Positions 8,998 to 20,093 of a DNA stretch of 64,000 nucleotides are shown here, one piece after another. The DNA is from Brachionus manjavacas. Lineage: Eukaryota > Rotifera > Eurotatoria > Ploima > Brachionidae. Position 1 is the first letter of the stretch; the number at the start of each line of letters is the position of its first letter. A program made the translations under genes and the position numbers. The notes beneath the pieces were generated by a model. The model saw nothing but the letters and a program-made list of their open reading frames with translations. It did not search any database and was not told where the DNA came from. Location: contig JAHQIY010000035.1 in assembly GCA_019054805.1 (NCBI GenBank), forward strand, positions 370,006 to 434,005, given 5' to 3'.

Positions 8998-10503
8998 AAA
9001 CTGAACCCAAAGTATCGACAGCATCGTTTTGTCTTGATTATGCTTGTATTGATGAAAAACGATGCCAAATTTTGACAGGAATTTCAAAAGACAATTTTTT
9101 TGAATTGTATGGGATATATCTACTATATCTGGGAACGTTTCGTTAATCAATGCTTTAGGTCTTTACCTTACAAAGTTACGTACTGGTGTTACTTTAAAAG
9201 GATTTTCAGCGTTTACTCCAATACTCTCTTATGACCAAATGAAAAGATGAGTTCGTCAAGTAAGAAATAAAGTTTCAGTAATGTTTACATCTATTTATCT
9301 TGGCTTTTATTCTACTACAAGAGACAAATTATATCAGAACACACCACCAAAATGGCGTAAGTTCTTTTAAATATTGGTGGAAATGATGTAATTACAGTTT
9401 GTGACGCAACATACATATTTATTGAAAAGTCTTCGTCATATAAGTTTCAGAAACATACTTTTTCAGTACATAAAAAACGCTGTTTGCCATAATTTATGAA
9501 TATATGTGCAACTGACGGATTTTTAATTTATGGTATTGGCCAATACCATTCCAACGGAAAAATTAATGATGCGAGCATTACCAAAGACATATTCAAAAGA
9601 TTGATAATGTTGAGAATTTTTGCCCGATGATTTGTTTGTATTCGATCGCGGTTTCTGACTCATTAGAATTTTTACAAAATAAAAAATATGAGCCAAAAAT
9701 GCAAATCTACTTGAAGGGAAAAGCTCAACATACAACAAGTGAAGCAAACAACTCAAGATTGATTGCTAAAACTAGATGGGTGATTGAATCAGCAAATGGT
9801 CGTTTTAAAATGATGGAAATATTTTAGTAATATTGTATCTAATAGAGATATTGGAACAATAGAAAAAGATTATAGATTTATTTGTGCATAAATTAATAAG
9901 TTTAGACCTCAGCTTGCATCAACAAAAGATTCAGGTGAAATCGATTTATACAAGGAAATTGTTGAAAAGGCAAATGAGGAAAATATGTAGTGGAAAATTA
10001 TTCTAAACGCAAAATCTCGAGTTGTGCAAATTGATGAGCTTGATTTTCCAAAAATTAAGCCAATCATACATAAAAACTATAACAAATCAAGTTTACCAAC
10101 TCAAACAATGTGTTCCTTATACGATCTCACACTTGGTAAAAAATACAGATTATGTATGCGATTTTTTGGAGAAAGAGAAGAGCTTATCCGGGTAAAAATA
10201 AAGTCGAGATTTCTTCCCAAGTGATCCATAATACTTGGATAAAATATTCGGCAGTTTCAACTATGTATCCAATTCAAGAATGTTACTGTGATTGCAAAGC
10301 TGGGGAAAGAGTATTTGGGGCATGCTCGCATGTAACAAGCGTCATTTGGTATTTGGGTATCGGACAAAATAATAAAGATAAGTTGGTTTCAATAAAAAGG
10401 GAAAATTTGTATAATTTTTGCTTGGATTGTGATAGGGAAGATCTAGATGATAATGATATATCATTAATTCAAAATGAAAATGGGGAAACAATTTCCGATA
10501 CTG

Positions 10504-10524
10504 AATAAACTAATTAACAATAAA
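10504..10524 (+). terminator. Possible polyadenylation signals of transposase A
   Basis: AATAAA at 10504 overlaps the stop codon and a second AATAAA lies at 10519. In AT-rich DNA this is weak evidence. Confidence 0.3.
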
Positions 10525-10587
10525 AATGATTGTTTTTTATTAAAATTTATTCTTCTCTCCTTGCTAAATGTTGTTAATACTTAGAAA

Positions 10588-11049
10588 AATCGTAATCTAA
10601 AACATAGGAAAAAGACTGAAATTTTAGTGAGAATAATTACATTAGGAAAGAAAATCTTCTAGGATCTGATTTTTTTATATATTTTAGTCACTTAGTAGAG
10701 CTTAAAAAATAAAAAAAATTTTGACCGATGGTCATTTGACGTAGGTGTGTCTACAGACCAAAAAAATAAAAAAAGGCAAATTCTTCGTTTTTAAGGGTTT
10801 TATTCTATAACATTTATTTGATATTAGATAACATTATTGATATTTTCGCTTCATTTTTAGATTCCTTTTTCGATTATAAACCCATTAATAAATAATTATT
10901 AAATTATCTTGACTTTGGAACACTGTAACTTTTGAACCGAAAGTCAAATTTCCAAGATTCCAACAGATTTCTTTCCAGCTCGTCGAGATCTATCAGAAAA
11001 TATGTAAAAAGCTGATATTTAGATTTTTTACCCTGATTACCCCATATCC
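10588..11049 (-). repeat. Right TIR of copy A with terminal segment
   Basis: 10588-10944 is the reverse complement of the left TIR. The palindromic GC-rich core is at 10722-10761. 10945-11049 is the distal end (CCAGCTCGTCGAGATC, then GATTTTTTACCCTGATTACC), which is missing from the left side of this copy but present at the left of copies I-M and at the right of G. Confidence 0.75.
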
Positions 11050-12540
11050 TTTATTTTTACGTTATACGTTATTACGGTTATTAAAAAATTATGCAAATTT
11101 AAATTACTTCTTATATAATTCCTTTATTAAATGAATTTCGTATTATAGAAATCAATTTGTTTTTTTACAAAGAATAAATTTAACTAATCTAAAAAAATAA
11201 TCAAATTAATCACAATCATTAACTCCTTAAATTAGTTTTTTAAATTCATGAAATTCGTTGTTTTTTAATCGATTCGTGTATTCAAATTTACCTTATAAAT
11301 AACTAATGGTTTTAGTTCCTAAAATACATGAAATTGGTTGTAAATGAATCAATTCATATATTTGGATTATATTAATTCAAAATTTAAATAAGTGAGATTA
11401 ACTAGTCTAATTTAGATTTTAATTAAATTTTAACATTTCAAGAGATTCTTATTTTAATTTCTTAAATACGTGAAAATCGTCATTGATAAATCAATACGTA
11501 CCTTTAGATGATATTAGTTCAAATTTGAATAAAGAGTGAATTTCACCAGTCTTACCAAGATTGTCGTTTAATTATTCATTTTTAATGATTTCTGAGATAA
11601 AATCACAAGAAAATATGAAATTAGTGATTTATCAATCAATGCGTTTACTTTGATGGTATTTATTCAAATTTGATTCGATTTGTGCTAAATAATACATACC
11701 AAAATAGGTAATATTGATATTTATTTCATTTAAATGTATTTTTTGCGAGGATTTTTAGATTCTCGCAAAAATCTAATGTTTTGGTAAATAAATAAACATT
11801 GGCTTTTTTAATATTAATATAATTAAAAATTTGTTTACAAAGGCTTAAATTAATCAATTTAAGAATATTAAAATATGAATCAAAATCAAATATTTTTTGG
11901 TTTTAGTTTGAAAAATAGATAAAATTGTTTTTGATAATTCAATTCATATATTTTGGTAATATAAGTTAAAATTAAAATTAATTGAAGTCGGATTTACTAT
12001 TCTAATAAAGATTTTAATTTAATTTCTAATATTTTAAAAGATTCTTATTTTAATTTCTAAAATACGTTTAATTCGTTATTGATAAATCAATTCGTACATT
12101 TAGATGTTATTGGTTCAAATTTGAATAAAGTCGGAGTGAAATTCACCAGTCTAATAATTATTGTCTATAAAGTATTCATATTTAAATAGCTCCTGTTAAA
12201 AAATTATACTAACATAAAATTGGTTGCTTATAAATTATTTCTTTTTTTTTAAATGATTTAAGCTATTATTCATTTTGATACTTATCAAAATTTATGTTAT
12301 AAATTTAATGTTAAAAATTTAATTAAAATCATTATTAAACTAGTTTATCCGACTTATTTAAATTTTGAATTAATATAATCCAAATATATATTAATTGATT
12401 CATTTCCAACCAATTTCATGTATTTTAGTAACTAAAACCATTGTTATTTATAAGGTAAATTTGAATACACGAATCCATTTAAAAACAACGAATTTCATGA
12501 ATTTTAGAAACAAATATAATGAGTTAATAATTGTGATAAC
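11050..12540. other. AT-rich flank with satellite motifs
   Basis: No gene is seen. Repeated motifs of the AATTTCATGTATTTTAG type, on both strands, lie near 11230, 11320, 11460, 11610, 11930, 12060 and 12400. The frame at 12395-12583 translates these motifs and is rejected as a gene. Confidence 0.55.
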
Positions 12541-13270
12541 TTTAGGCATCATACTGGCAATCGTCTTAAAAACAAGTAATTAATGTCCTGTTAAAATTTA
12601 ATCAGAATTTTTTTTATATGCAGGTTATTTCAAGACTTGCTGAAAACCATCTGCTTTTCATTGATTAATTTTAATGAAAAATGCACAAACATTTGCCTCT
12701 AATAGATAACCTAATAAAATTAAAATATTTTTTAAAAAACGTGATATTTTGACTTCTTTACTTACCATTAACTATTTAAAAAACTCATCACTTAAAATTT
12801 TTTTAGTGACAAAGAAATAACCATTGACTCAAAATTCAAATTGTTTTTTTCTAAATTGGTTTCCACAAAAAAAAATTTCCCAAAAAAAAGCCTAACTTAT
12901 GAATGTAATTTTAACTATTAGCTGTAAAAGCTGATTAATTCCTTCCATTTAGGCATGCTGCTATAAATTCTATGAAATCGCGTTTCCTGTAGCTTCATGA
13001 AACTTTTTCAGAGATAACAGATTTGTTTCCTAAAAAATAAATATTTTTCTATATTCTTTATTATTTATTATAGAAATTCACAAAAATTATTTAATATTAA
13101 AAAAATTAATGGAATTAAAAATTGAATTTTTTTTTAATCATAAAGAACATTGAATTGAACTTTGAAACCACAATTGCTTCTGTTTATCATTAAATTTTAC
13201 ATTAAATACAATTAAATGTTAGCATCTCATTTATATTATTTGAAATAATTTTATTTATTTTTGATAATAC
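12541..13270 (+). repeat. R module, copy 3 (full length)
   Basis: A full-length module from TTTAGGCATCATACTGGCAA to ~13270. It is nearly identical to the copies at 19256 and 26268. Confidence 0.8.
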
Positions 13271-13287
13271 GTTTTTCAAGTTTCAAG

Positions 13288-13377
13288 ATAAGTCTCGTTT
13301 TTCAAGTTGTCCATTGGTATATAAATAGGTAAATAGACCTCAAGAGTTTTAGGTTGTTGATAGGTAGTGAAATAAGT
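13288..13377 (+). repeat. Minisatellite remnant M3 at array 1 junction
   Basis: Two 47-bp units cut at GAAATAAGTAT, where tandem unit U2 begins. Confidence 0.75.
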
Positions 13378-14671
13378 ATTTAAGAAAAAAATTTTTTTTT
13401 TAGAAAGAATAAATTGAACTAATTTAAAAAAATAATCAAAATAATAATCACAATTATTAACTCCTTATTTTAGTTTCTAAACCTCATGAAATTCGTTGTT
13501 TTTAAATGGATTCGTGTATTCAAATTCACCATTAAATAACTAATCGTTTTATTTTCTTAGATACATGAAATTGTTTGTAAATGAATCAATTCAAATATTC
13601 GGAAATTCATATATCAGGAAATTCATATATTCAAATTTGATTCGATTGGTGCCAAAATATACACACCAAAATAGACTGTATATATTAATAAAGCCTTTTA
13701 AAATTAATAATTATATGATAGTCTTTGTTAAAATGGTAATTTAAATCCTATTCAATGAAATCACCTCAGTTGAGATGTTTTTACTAAAGGAACCAGTCAA
13801 AAACGTAACGGTAAATATTTCCATATTTATTAGATCTGTGAATTTAATTCATATTTTGATCAAATTTGAATTAATATCATCAAAAAATACGAATTTATTT
13901 AACAAAAACGAATTTCATGTATTCTTTGAACCAAAAAATATTTAATTTCGATATATATTTTAATCTTTTTAAAATTGGTTAATTTAAGCCTTTGTAAATC
14001 ATATTTTTAAATATATCTATATTTAAAAAGCCGATAATTATATATTAGCAAAATTATATATTAGAAAATCTGACTTTCCGTTAAAAAGTTACAGTGGTCC
14101 AAAGGCAAGATAATTTAATAATATGGGTATCGGCTAAATAAGCGTATCTCGGTAATTTTTCAAGCAAATTAGATCGCATATATACCAAAATGCTCAGAAT
14201 TGAATAAGGAATCTAAAAATGAAGCAAAAATAACAAGAATGACAAATGTTAGCGAATATAACCCTTAAAAACCAAGAATTTGACTTTTTTACTTTTGTGG
14301 TCTGAAGACTACCCTACGCCAAAGGACCATCGGTCAAAATTTTTTTTATTTTTAATATCTAGTAAGGGACTTAAACATATTAAAAGATCAGATCATAGAA
14401 GATTTAATTCCTAAGGTAATTATTCTCACTAAAATTTTAGTCTTTTTCCTATTTTTAAGATTACGATTTTAGAGTATTGCACGTGCTTTTATGTATTTTT
14501 TTCGAATTTATTAAGTTCGAGTCGTTTAATTTTAAATTTGTCTTACTTACTAGTACACAAATTTTTTTCTTCAGTATTTTTAGAAAGCTAAATAAGTTTG
14601 CATAAATTCATATAAAATTTGAATCATTTTTTATTACATAAATTGAACAATTTAATTGTAAAAACAAAAAA

Positions 14672-17033
14672 AGAGCAATTTTTATCGAACATGTGCTCTT
14701 TGCAAAATTCGGTTTGATTCTAATCCAAAACTAAATAAAAACAAAATTGGAATTTCATCGGCCTGGGTGAAGGCATCATTTCAATCTTTGGGAATAGATT
14801 GGAAAAATTATAATTATGTCTGCTTCGGTTGTCATAGGCATCTATCAAAGTCGTGCTTAAATAAAGATGAACTTTTTAATAAATTGAGGCTTGAAGAGCT
14901 TATTGAAACTGAAACTCATCAAGAACCCTTAATCGAAATGGATTATCTAGATGGAATGGAATGCCCATATGTGTTGCCAATTTCTTTGCGAAATCGGCTT
15001 ATCCATCAGCAACAGTAATGATTGATGCCGGAATAGCTAGTAAAACATTATTAGCCAGTTCTTCTTTTTTCTTCATTTCGGTTGATATTGGTGTAATTAA
15101 CGCTACTGCATTTTCATCTTTGTGCACACATCCCGAGGCCACTTTAGCCCAGTTAATCGAACTTGATGAAGCCGAGGTCACTGGCCTATTCTAGATTGAA
15201 TCGATGCGATCTCGAAGCTCGGCAATCTCAGCTTTAAGAGCGTTGATGCGGTCTTCTTTATCAGCCATACACCTACGATATGCGCCGTCAAGCGACCTAA
15301 TAACAGCAACCAAGTCAACTTCCCTAGCGTGCGGATTGCCGGATCTGCCTGCAGGCTTGTTGTACTAAACTTTTGACAAAGGGCATCCACAAGTACAACG
15401 AAATCGTCCGCATTTGACACTGGACTATTTAAATCCATTGATAATTTATTCAAAAAAATTTCAATTAGGATGAACATCAAGAACCCTTAATCGAAATGGA
15501 TTATCTAGATGAAACTGAACCCAAAGTAACGACATCATCGTTTTGTCTTGATTATGCTTGTATTGATGAAAAACGATGCCAAATTTTGACAGGAATTTCA
15601 AAAGACAATTTTTTTGAACTGTATGGGATATATCTACTATATCTGGGAACGTTTCGTTAATCAATGCTTTAGGTTTTTACCTTACAAAGTTACGTACTGG
15701 TGTTACTTTAAAAGAATTTTCAGCGTTTACTCCAATACTCTCTTATGACCAAATGAAAAGATGAGTTCGTCAAGTAAGAAATAAAGTTTCAGTAATGTTT
15801 ACATCTATTTATCTTGGCTTTTATTCTACTACAAGAGACAAATTATATCAGAACACACCACCAAAATGGCGTAAGTTCTTTTAAATATTGGTGGAAATGA
15901 TGTAATTACAGTTTGTGACGCAACATACATATTTATTGAAAAGTCTTCGTCATATAAGTTTCAGAAACATACTTTTTCAGTACATAAAAAACGCTGTTTG
16001 CCATAATTTATGAATATATGTGCAACTGACGGATTTTTAATTTATGGTATTGGCCAATACCATTCCAACGGAAAAATTAATGATGCGAGCATTACCAAAG
16101 ACATATTCAAAAAGATTGATAATGTTGAGAATTTTTGCCCGATGATTTGTTTGTATTCGATCGCGGTTTCTGACTCATTAGTATTTTTACAAAATAAAAA
16201 ATATGAGCCAAAAATGCAAATCTACTTGAAGGGAAAAGCTCAACATACAACAAGTGAAGCAAACAACTCAAGATTGATTGCTAAAACTAGATGGGTGATT
16301 GCATCAGCAAATGGTCGTTTTAAAATGATGGAAATATTTTAGTAATATTGTATCTAATAGAGATATTGGAACAATAGAAAAAGATTATAGATTTATTTGT
16401 GCATAAATTAATAAGTTTAGACCTCAGCTTGCATCAACAAAAGATTCAGATGAAATCGATTTATACAAGGAAATGGTTGAAAAGGCAAATGGAGAAAATA
16501 GATTAAAATATGTAGTGGAAAATTATTCTAAACGCAAAATCTCGAGTTGTGCAAATTGATGAGCTTGATTTTCCAAAAATTAAGCCAATCATACATAAAA
16601 ACTATAACAAATCAAGTTTACCAACTCAAACAATGTGTTCCTTATACGATCTCACACTTGGTAAAAAATACAGATTATGTATGCGATTTTTTGGAGAAAG
16701 AGAAGAGCTTATCCGGGTAAAAATAAAGTCGAGATTTCTTCCCAAGTGATCCCTAATACTTGGATAAAATATTCGGCAGTTTCAACTATGTATCCAATTC
16801 AAGAATGTTACTGTGATTGCAAAGCTGGGGAAAGAGTATTTGGGGCATGCTCGCATGTAACAAGCGTCATTTGGTATTTGGGTATCGGACAAAATAATAA
16901 AGATAAGTTGGTTTCAATAAAAAGCGAAAATTTTTATAATTTTTGCTTAGATTGTGATAGGGAAGATCTAGATGATAATGATTTATCATTAATTCAAAAT
17001 GAAAATGGGGAAACAATTTCCGATACTGAATAA
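14672..17033 (+). pseudogene. Transposase copy B, broken
   Basis: Same order of segments as copy A. The zinc-finger-like segment reads CALC...CFGCH. The LINE fragment is at 14954-15474 between 37-bp duplications. The HTH and DDE remnants lie at 15640-16342, and the SWIM frame at 16677-17033 (118 codons) is open. It shares with copy A the TGA in the HTH region (QMKR*VRQ) and the frame anomaly before the first catalytic Asp. Specific to B, the catalytic Glu of WVIESANGR is changed to Ala (GCA at 16301), which would abolish catalysis even in an intact frame. The GCACGTGC box is at 14479. Confidence 0.8.
14917..15511 (-). mobile_element. LINE ORF1 fragment in transposase B with 37-bp duplications
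   Basis: Duplications at 14917-14953 and 15475-15511 are identical. The 521-bp fragment between them has the same ends as in copy A, so the insertion predates duplication of the array. Confidence 0.85.
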
Positions 17034-17111
17034 ACTAATTAACAATAAAAAAGATTGTTTTTTATTAAAATTTATTCTTCTCTCCTTGCTAAATGTTGTT
17101 AAAACTTAGAA

Positions 17112-17663
17112 AAATCGTAATCTAAAACAAAGGAAAAAGACTGAAATTTTAGTGAGAATAATTACATTAGGAAAGGAAATCTTCTAGGATCTGATTTTTA
17201 AATATGTTTTAGTCACTTAGTAGAGCTTAAAAAATAAAAAAAATTTTGACCGATTGTCATTTGGCGAAGGTGGGTCTACAGACCACAAAAATAGAAAAAG
17301 GCAAATTCTTAGTTTTTAAGGGTTTTATTCTATAACATTTATTTGATATTAGATAACATTATTGATATTTTTGCTTCATTTTTAGATTCCTTTTCGATTC
17401 TAAACCCATATTAATAAATTATCTTGACTTTGGAACATGAATTTAAAAAACTAATATAAGGAGTCGATGATTGTGATTAATTTGATTATTTTTTTAGATT
17501 AGTTAAATTTATTCTTTTAAAAAAAACAAATTGATTTCTTAAATACGAAATTCATTTAATTAAGGAATTATATAAGAAGTTATTTAAACTCGCAAAAGTT
17601 TTTTAATAAATAATTATTAAATTATCTTGACTTTGGAATACTGTAACTTTTGAACCGAAAGTC
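17112..17663 (-). repeat. Right TIR of copy B with internal insert
   Basis: The TIR reads normally to CTTGACTTTGGAACA (about 17436). It then jumps to TGAATTTAAAAAACTAATAT, the sequence that follows the right TIR of copies D-F. After ~195 bp it resumes with a second ATTATCTTGACTTTGGAAT at about 17620-17640. Confidence 0.75.
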
Positions 17664-17767
17664 AAATTTCCAAGATTCCAACCGATTTCTTTCCAGCTCG
17701 TCGAGATCTATCAGAAAATATGTAAAAAGCTGATTTTTAGATTTTTTACCCTGATTACCCCATATCC

Positions 17768-19255
17768 TTTATTTTTACGTTATACGTTATTACGGTTATT
17801 AAAAAATTATGCAAATTTAAATTACTTCTTATATAATTCCTTTATTAAATGAATTTCGTATTAAAGAAATCAATTTGTTTTTTTACAAAGAATAAATTTA
17901 ACTAATCTAAAAAAATAATCAAATTAATCACAATCATTAACTCCTTAAATTAGTTTTTTAAATTCATGAAATTCGTTGTTTTTTAATCGATTCGTGTATT
18001 CAAATTTACCTTATAAATAACTAATGGTTTTAGTTCCTAAAATACATGAAATTGGTTGTAAATGAATCAATTCATATATTTGGATTATATTAATTCAAAA
18101 TTTAAATAAGTGAGATTAACTAGTCTAATTTAGATTTTAATTAAATTTTAACATTTCAAGAGATTCTTATTTTAATTTCTTAAATACGTGAAAATCGTCA
18201 TTGATAAATCAATACGTACCTTTAGATGATATTAGTTCAAATTTGAATAAAGAGTGAATTTCACCAGTCTTACCAAGATTGTCGTTTAATTATTCATTTT
18301 TAATGATTTCTGAGATAAAATCACAAGAAAATATGAAATTAGTGATTTATCAATCAATGCGTTTACTTTGATGGTATTTATTCAAATTTGATTCGATTTG
18401 TGCTAAATAATACATACCAAAATAGGTAATATTGATATTTATTTCATTTAAATGTATTTTTTGCTAGGATTTTAGATTCTCGCAAAAATCTAATGTTTTG
18501 GTAAATAATTAAACATTGGCTTTTTTAATATTAATATAATTAAAAATTTGTTTACAAAGGCTTAAATTAATCAATTTTTAGAATATTAAAATATATATCA
18601 AAATCAAATATTTTTTGGTTTTAGTTTGAAAAATAGATAAAATTGTTTTTGATAATTCAATTCATATATTTTGGTAATATAAGTTAAAATTAAAATTAAT
18701 TGAAGTCGGATTTACTATTCTAATAAAGATTTTAATTTAATTTCTAATATTTTAAAAGATTCTTATTTTAATTTCTAAAATACGTTTAATTCGTTATTGA
18801 TAAATCAATTCGTACATTTAGATGTTATTGGTTCAAATTTGAATAAAGTCGGAGTGAAATTCACCAGTCTAATAATTATTGTCTATAAAGTATTCATATT
18901 TAAATAGCTCCTGTTAAAAAATTATACTAACATAAAATTGGTTGTTTATAAATTATTTCTTTTTTAAAAATGATTTAAGCTATTATTCATTTCGATACTC
19001 ATCAAAATTTATGTTATAAATTTAATGTTAAAAATTTAATAAAAATCATTATTAAACTAGTTTATCCCACTTATTTAAATTTTGAATTAATATAATCCAA
19101 ATATATTAATTGATTCATTTCCAACCAATTTCATGTATTTTAGTAACTAAAACCATTGTTATTTATAAGGTAAATTTGAATACACGAATTCATTTAAAAA
19201 CAACGAATTTCATGAATTTTAGAAACAAATATAATGAGTTAATAATTGTGATAAC
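17768..19255. other. AT-rich flank with satellite motifs (copy of 11050-12540)
   Basis: Non-coding and collinear with 11050-12540. The frame at 19110-19298 is a repeat translation and not a gene. Confidence 0.6.
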
Positions 19256-19980
19256 TTTAGGCATCATACTGGCAATCGTCTTAAAAACAAGTAATTAATG
19301 TCCTGTTAAAATTTAATCAGAATTTTTTTTATATGCAGGTTATTTCAAGACTTGCTGAAAACCATCTGCTTTTCATTGATTAATTTTAATGAAAAATGCA
19401 CAAACATTTGCCTCTAATAGATAACCTAATAAAATTAAAATATTTTTTAAAAAACGTGATATTTTGACTTCTTTACTTACCATTAACTATTTAAAAAACT
19501 CATCACTTAAAATTTTTTTAGTGACAAAGAAATAACCATTGACTCAAAATTCAAATTGTTTTTTCTAAATTGGTTTCCACAAAAAAAAATTTCCCAAAAA
19601 AAACCTAACTTATGAATGTAATTTTAACTATTAGCTGTAAAAGCTGATTAATTCCTTCCATTTAGGCATGCTGCTATAAATTCTATGAAATCGCGTTTCC
19701 TGTAGCTTCATGAAACTTTTTCAGAGATAACAGATTTGTTTCCTAAAAAATAAATATTTTTCTATATTCTTTATTATTTATTATAGAAATTCACAAAAAT
19801 TATTTAATATTAAAAAAATTAATGGAATTAAAATTGAATTTTTTTTTTAATCATAAAGAACATTGAATTGAACTTTGAAACCACAATTGCTTCTGTTTAT
19901 CATTAAATTTTACATTAAATACAATTAAATGTTAGCATCTCATTTATATTATTTGAAATAATTTTATTTATTTTTGATAA
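19256..19980 (+). repeat. R module, copy 4
   Basis: Nearly identical to 12541-13270, differing by a few single-base and A/T-run changes. Confidence 0.8.
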
Positions 19981-20002
19981 TACGTTTTTCAAGTTTCAAG
20001 AT

Positions 20003-20093
20003 AAGTCTCGTTTTTCAAGTTGTCCATTGGTATATAAATAGGTAAATAGACCTCAAGAGTTTTAGGTTGTTGATAGGTAGTGAAATAAGTATT
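20003..20093 (+). repeat. Minisatellite remnant M4 at array 1 junction
   Basis: Same two-unit remnant and same fusion point as 13288-13377. Confidence 0.75.

Larger units (their letters stand above)
8160..10508 (+). pseudogene. Transposase copy A: Zn finger - HTH - DDE_Tnp_4 - SWIM, broken
   Basis: Read across frames, 8185-8330 encodes a CAFC...CFGCH zinc-finger-like segment. 9130-9300 encodes a helix-turn-helix (ALGLYLTKLRTGVTL). The DDE nuclease follows, with its first Asp in VCDATYI at 9403, second Asp in VFDRG at 9644 and Glu in WVIESANGR at 9786. The C-terminal SWIM finger at 10281-10331 reads CDC-x9-CSH. In the family this enzyme excises and integrates DNA at its TIRs. Breaks are a LINE fragment at 8441-8960, a frame change near 9115, a TGA in QMKR*VRQ (~9248), a frame or splice anomaly at 9357-9397, a 2-nt loss after the second Asp and a stop after MMEIF. 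The last 118 codons (10152-10508) are open. No start codon is visible upstream of the zinc finger, so a 5' exon may be missing. The family call is from recognition and has not been searched. Confidence 0.8.
7554..11049 (+). mobile_element. Transposon copy A (DDE_Tnp_4/SWIM family)
   Basis: TIRs at 7554-7953 and 10588-10944 enclose a transposase pseudogene. The right end continues to the TIR terminus at 11049 (ACCCTGATTACCCCATATCC). The left end lacks this terminal ~100 bp and is joined to satellite DNA at 7553, so the copy is not mobile as it stands. Confidence 0.75.
6858..13375 (+). repeat. Array 1, tandem unit U1 (6518 bp)
   Basis: The sequence from GTATTTAAGAAAAAAATTTT at 6858 restarts at 13376 and 20089. 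At both later starts it is fused directly to the third minisatellite unit (GAAATAAGTAT), sharing only a few bases. This marks a tandem duplication breakpoint. The unit contains transposon A, an R module and a minisatellite remnant. Confidence 0.85.
14072..17767 (+). mobile_element. Transposon copy B
   Basis: Left TIR 14072-14466, transposase 14672-17033, right TIR 17112-17663 interrupted by an insert, then the terminal segment ending near 17767. Same architecture as copy A. Confidence 0.75.
13376..20088 (+). repeat. Array 1, tandem unit U2 (6713 bp)
   Basis: Near-identical repeat of 6858-13375. Most of the ~195-bp length difference is an insert in the right TIR of transposon B (about 17438-17632). 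13376-14071 is non-coding flank matching 6858-7553. Confidence 0.85.

Noticed and set aside
12395..12583. 62-codon frame MIHFQPISC..., and its copy at 19110
   Set aside because: It lies in AT-rich satellite motifs and has no independent support. It recurs only because the block is duplicated.
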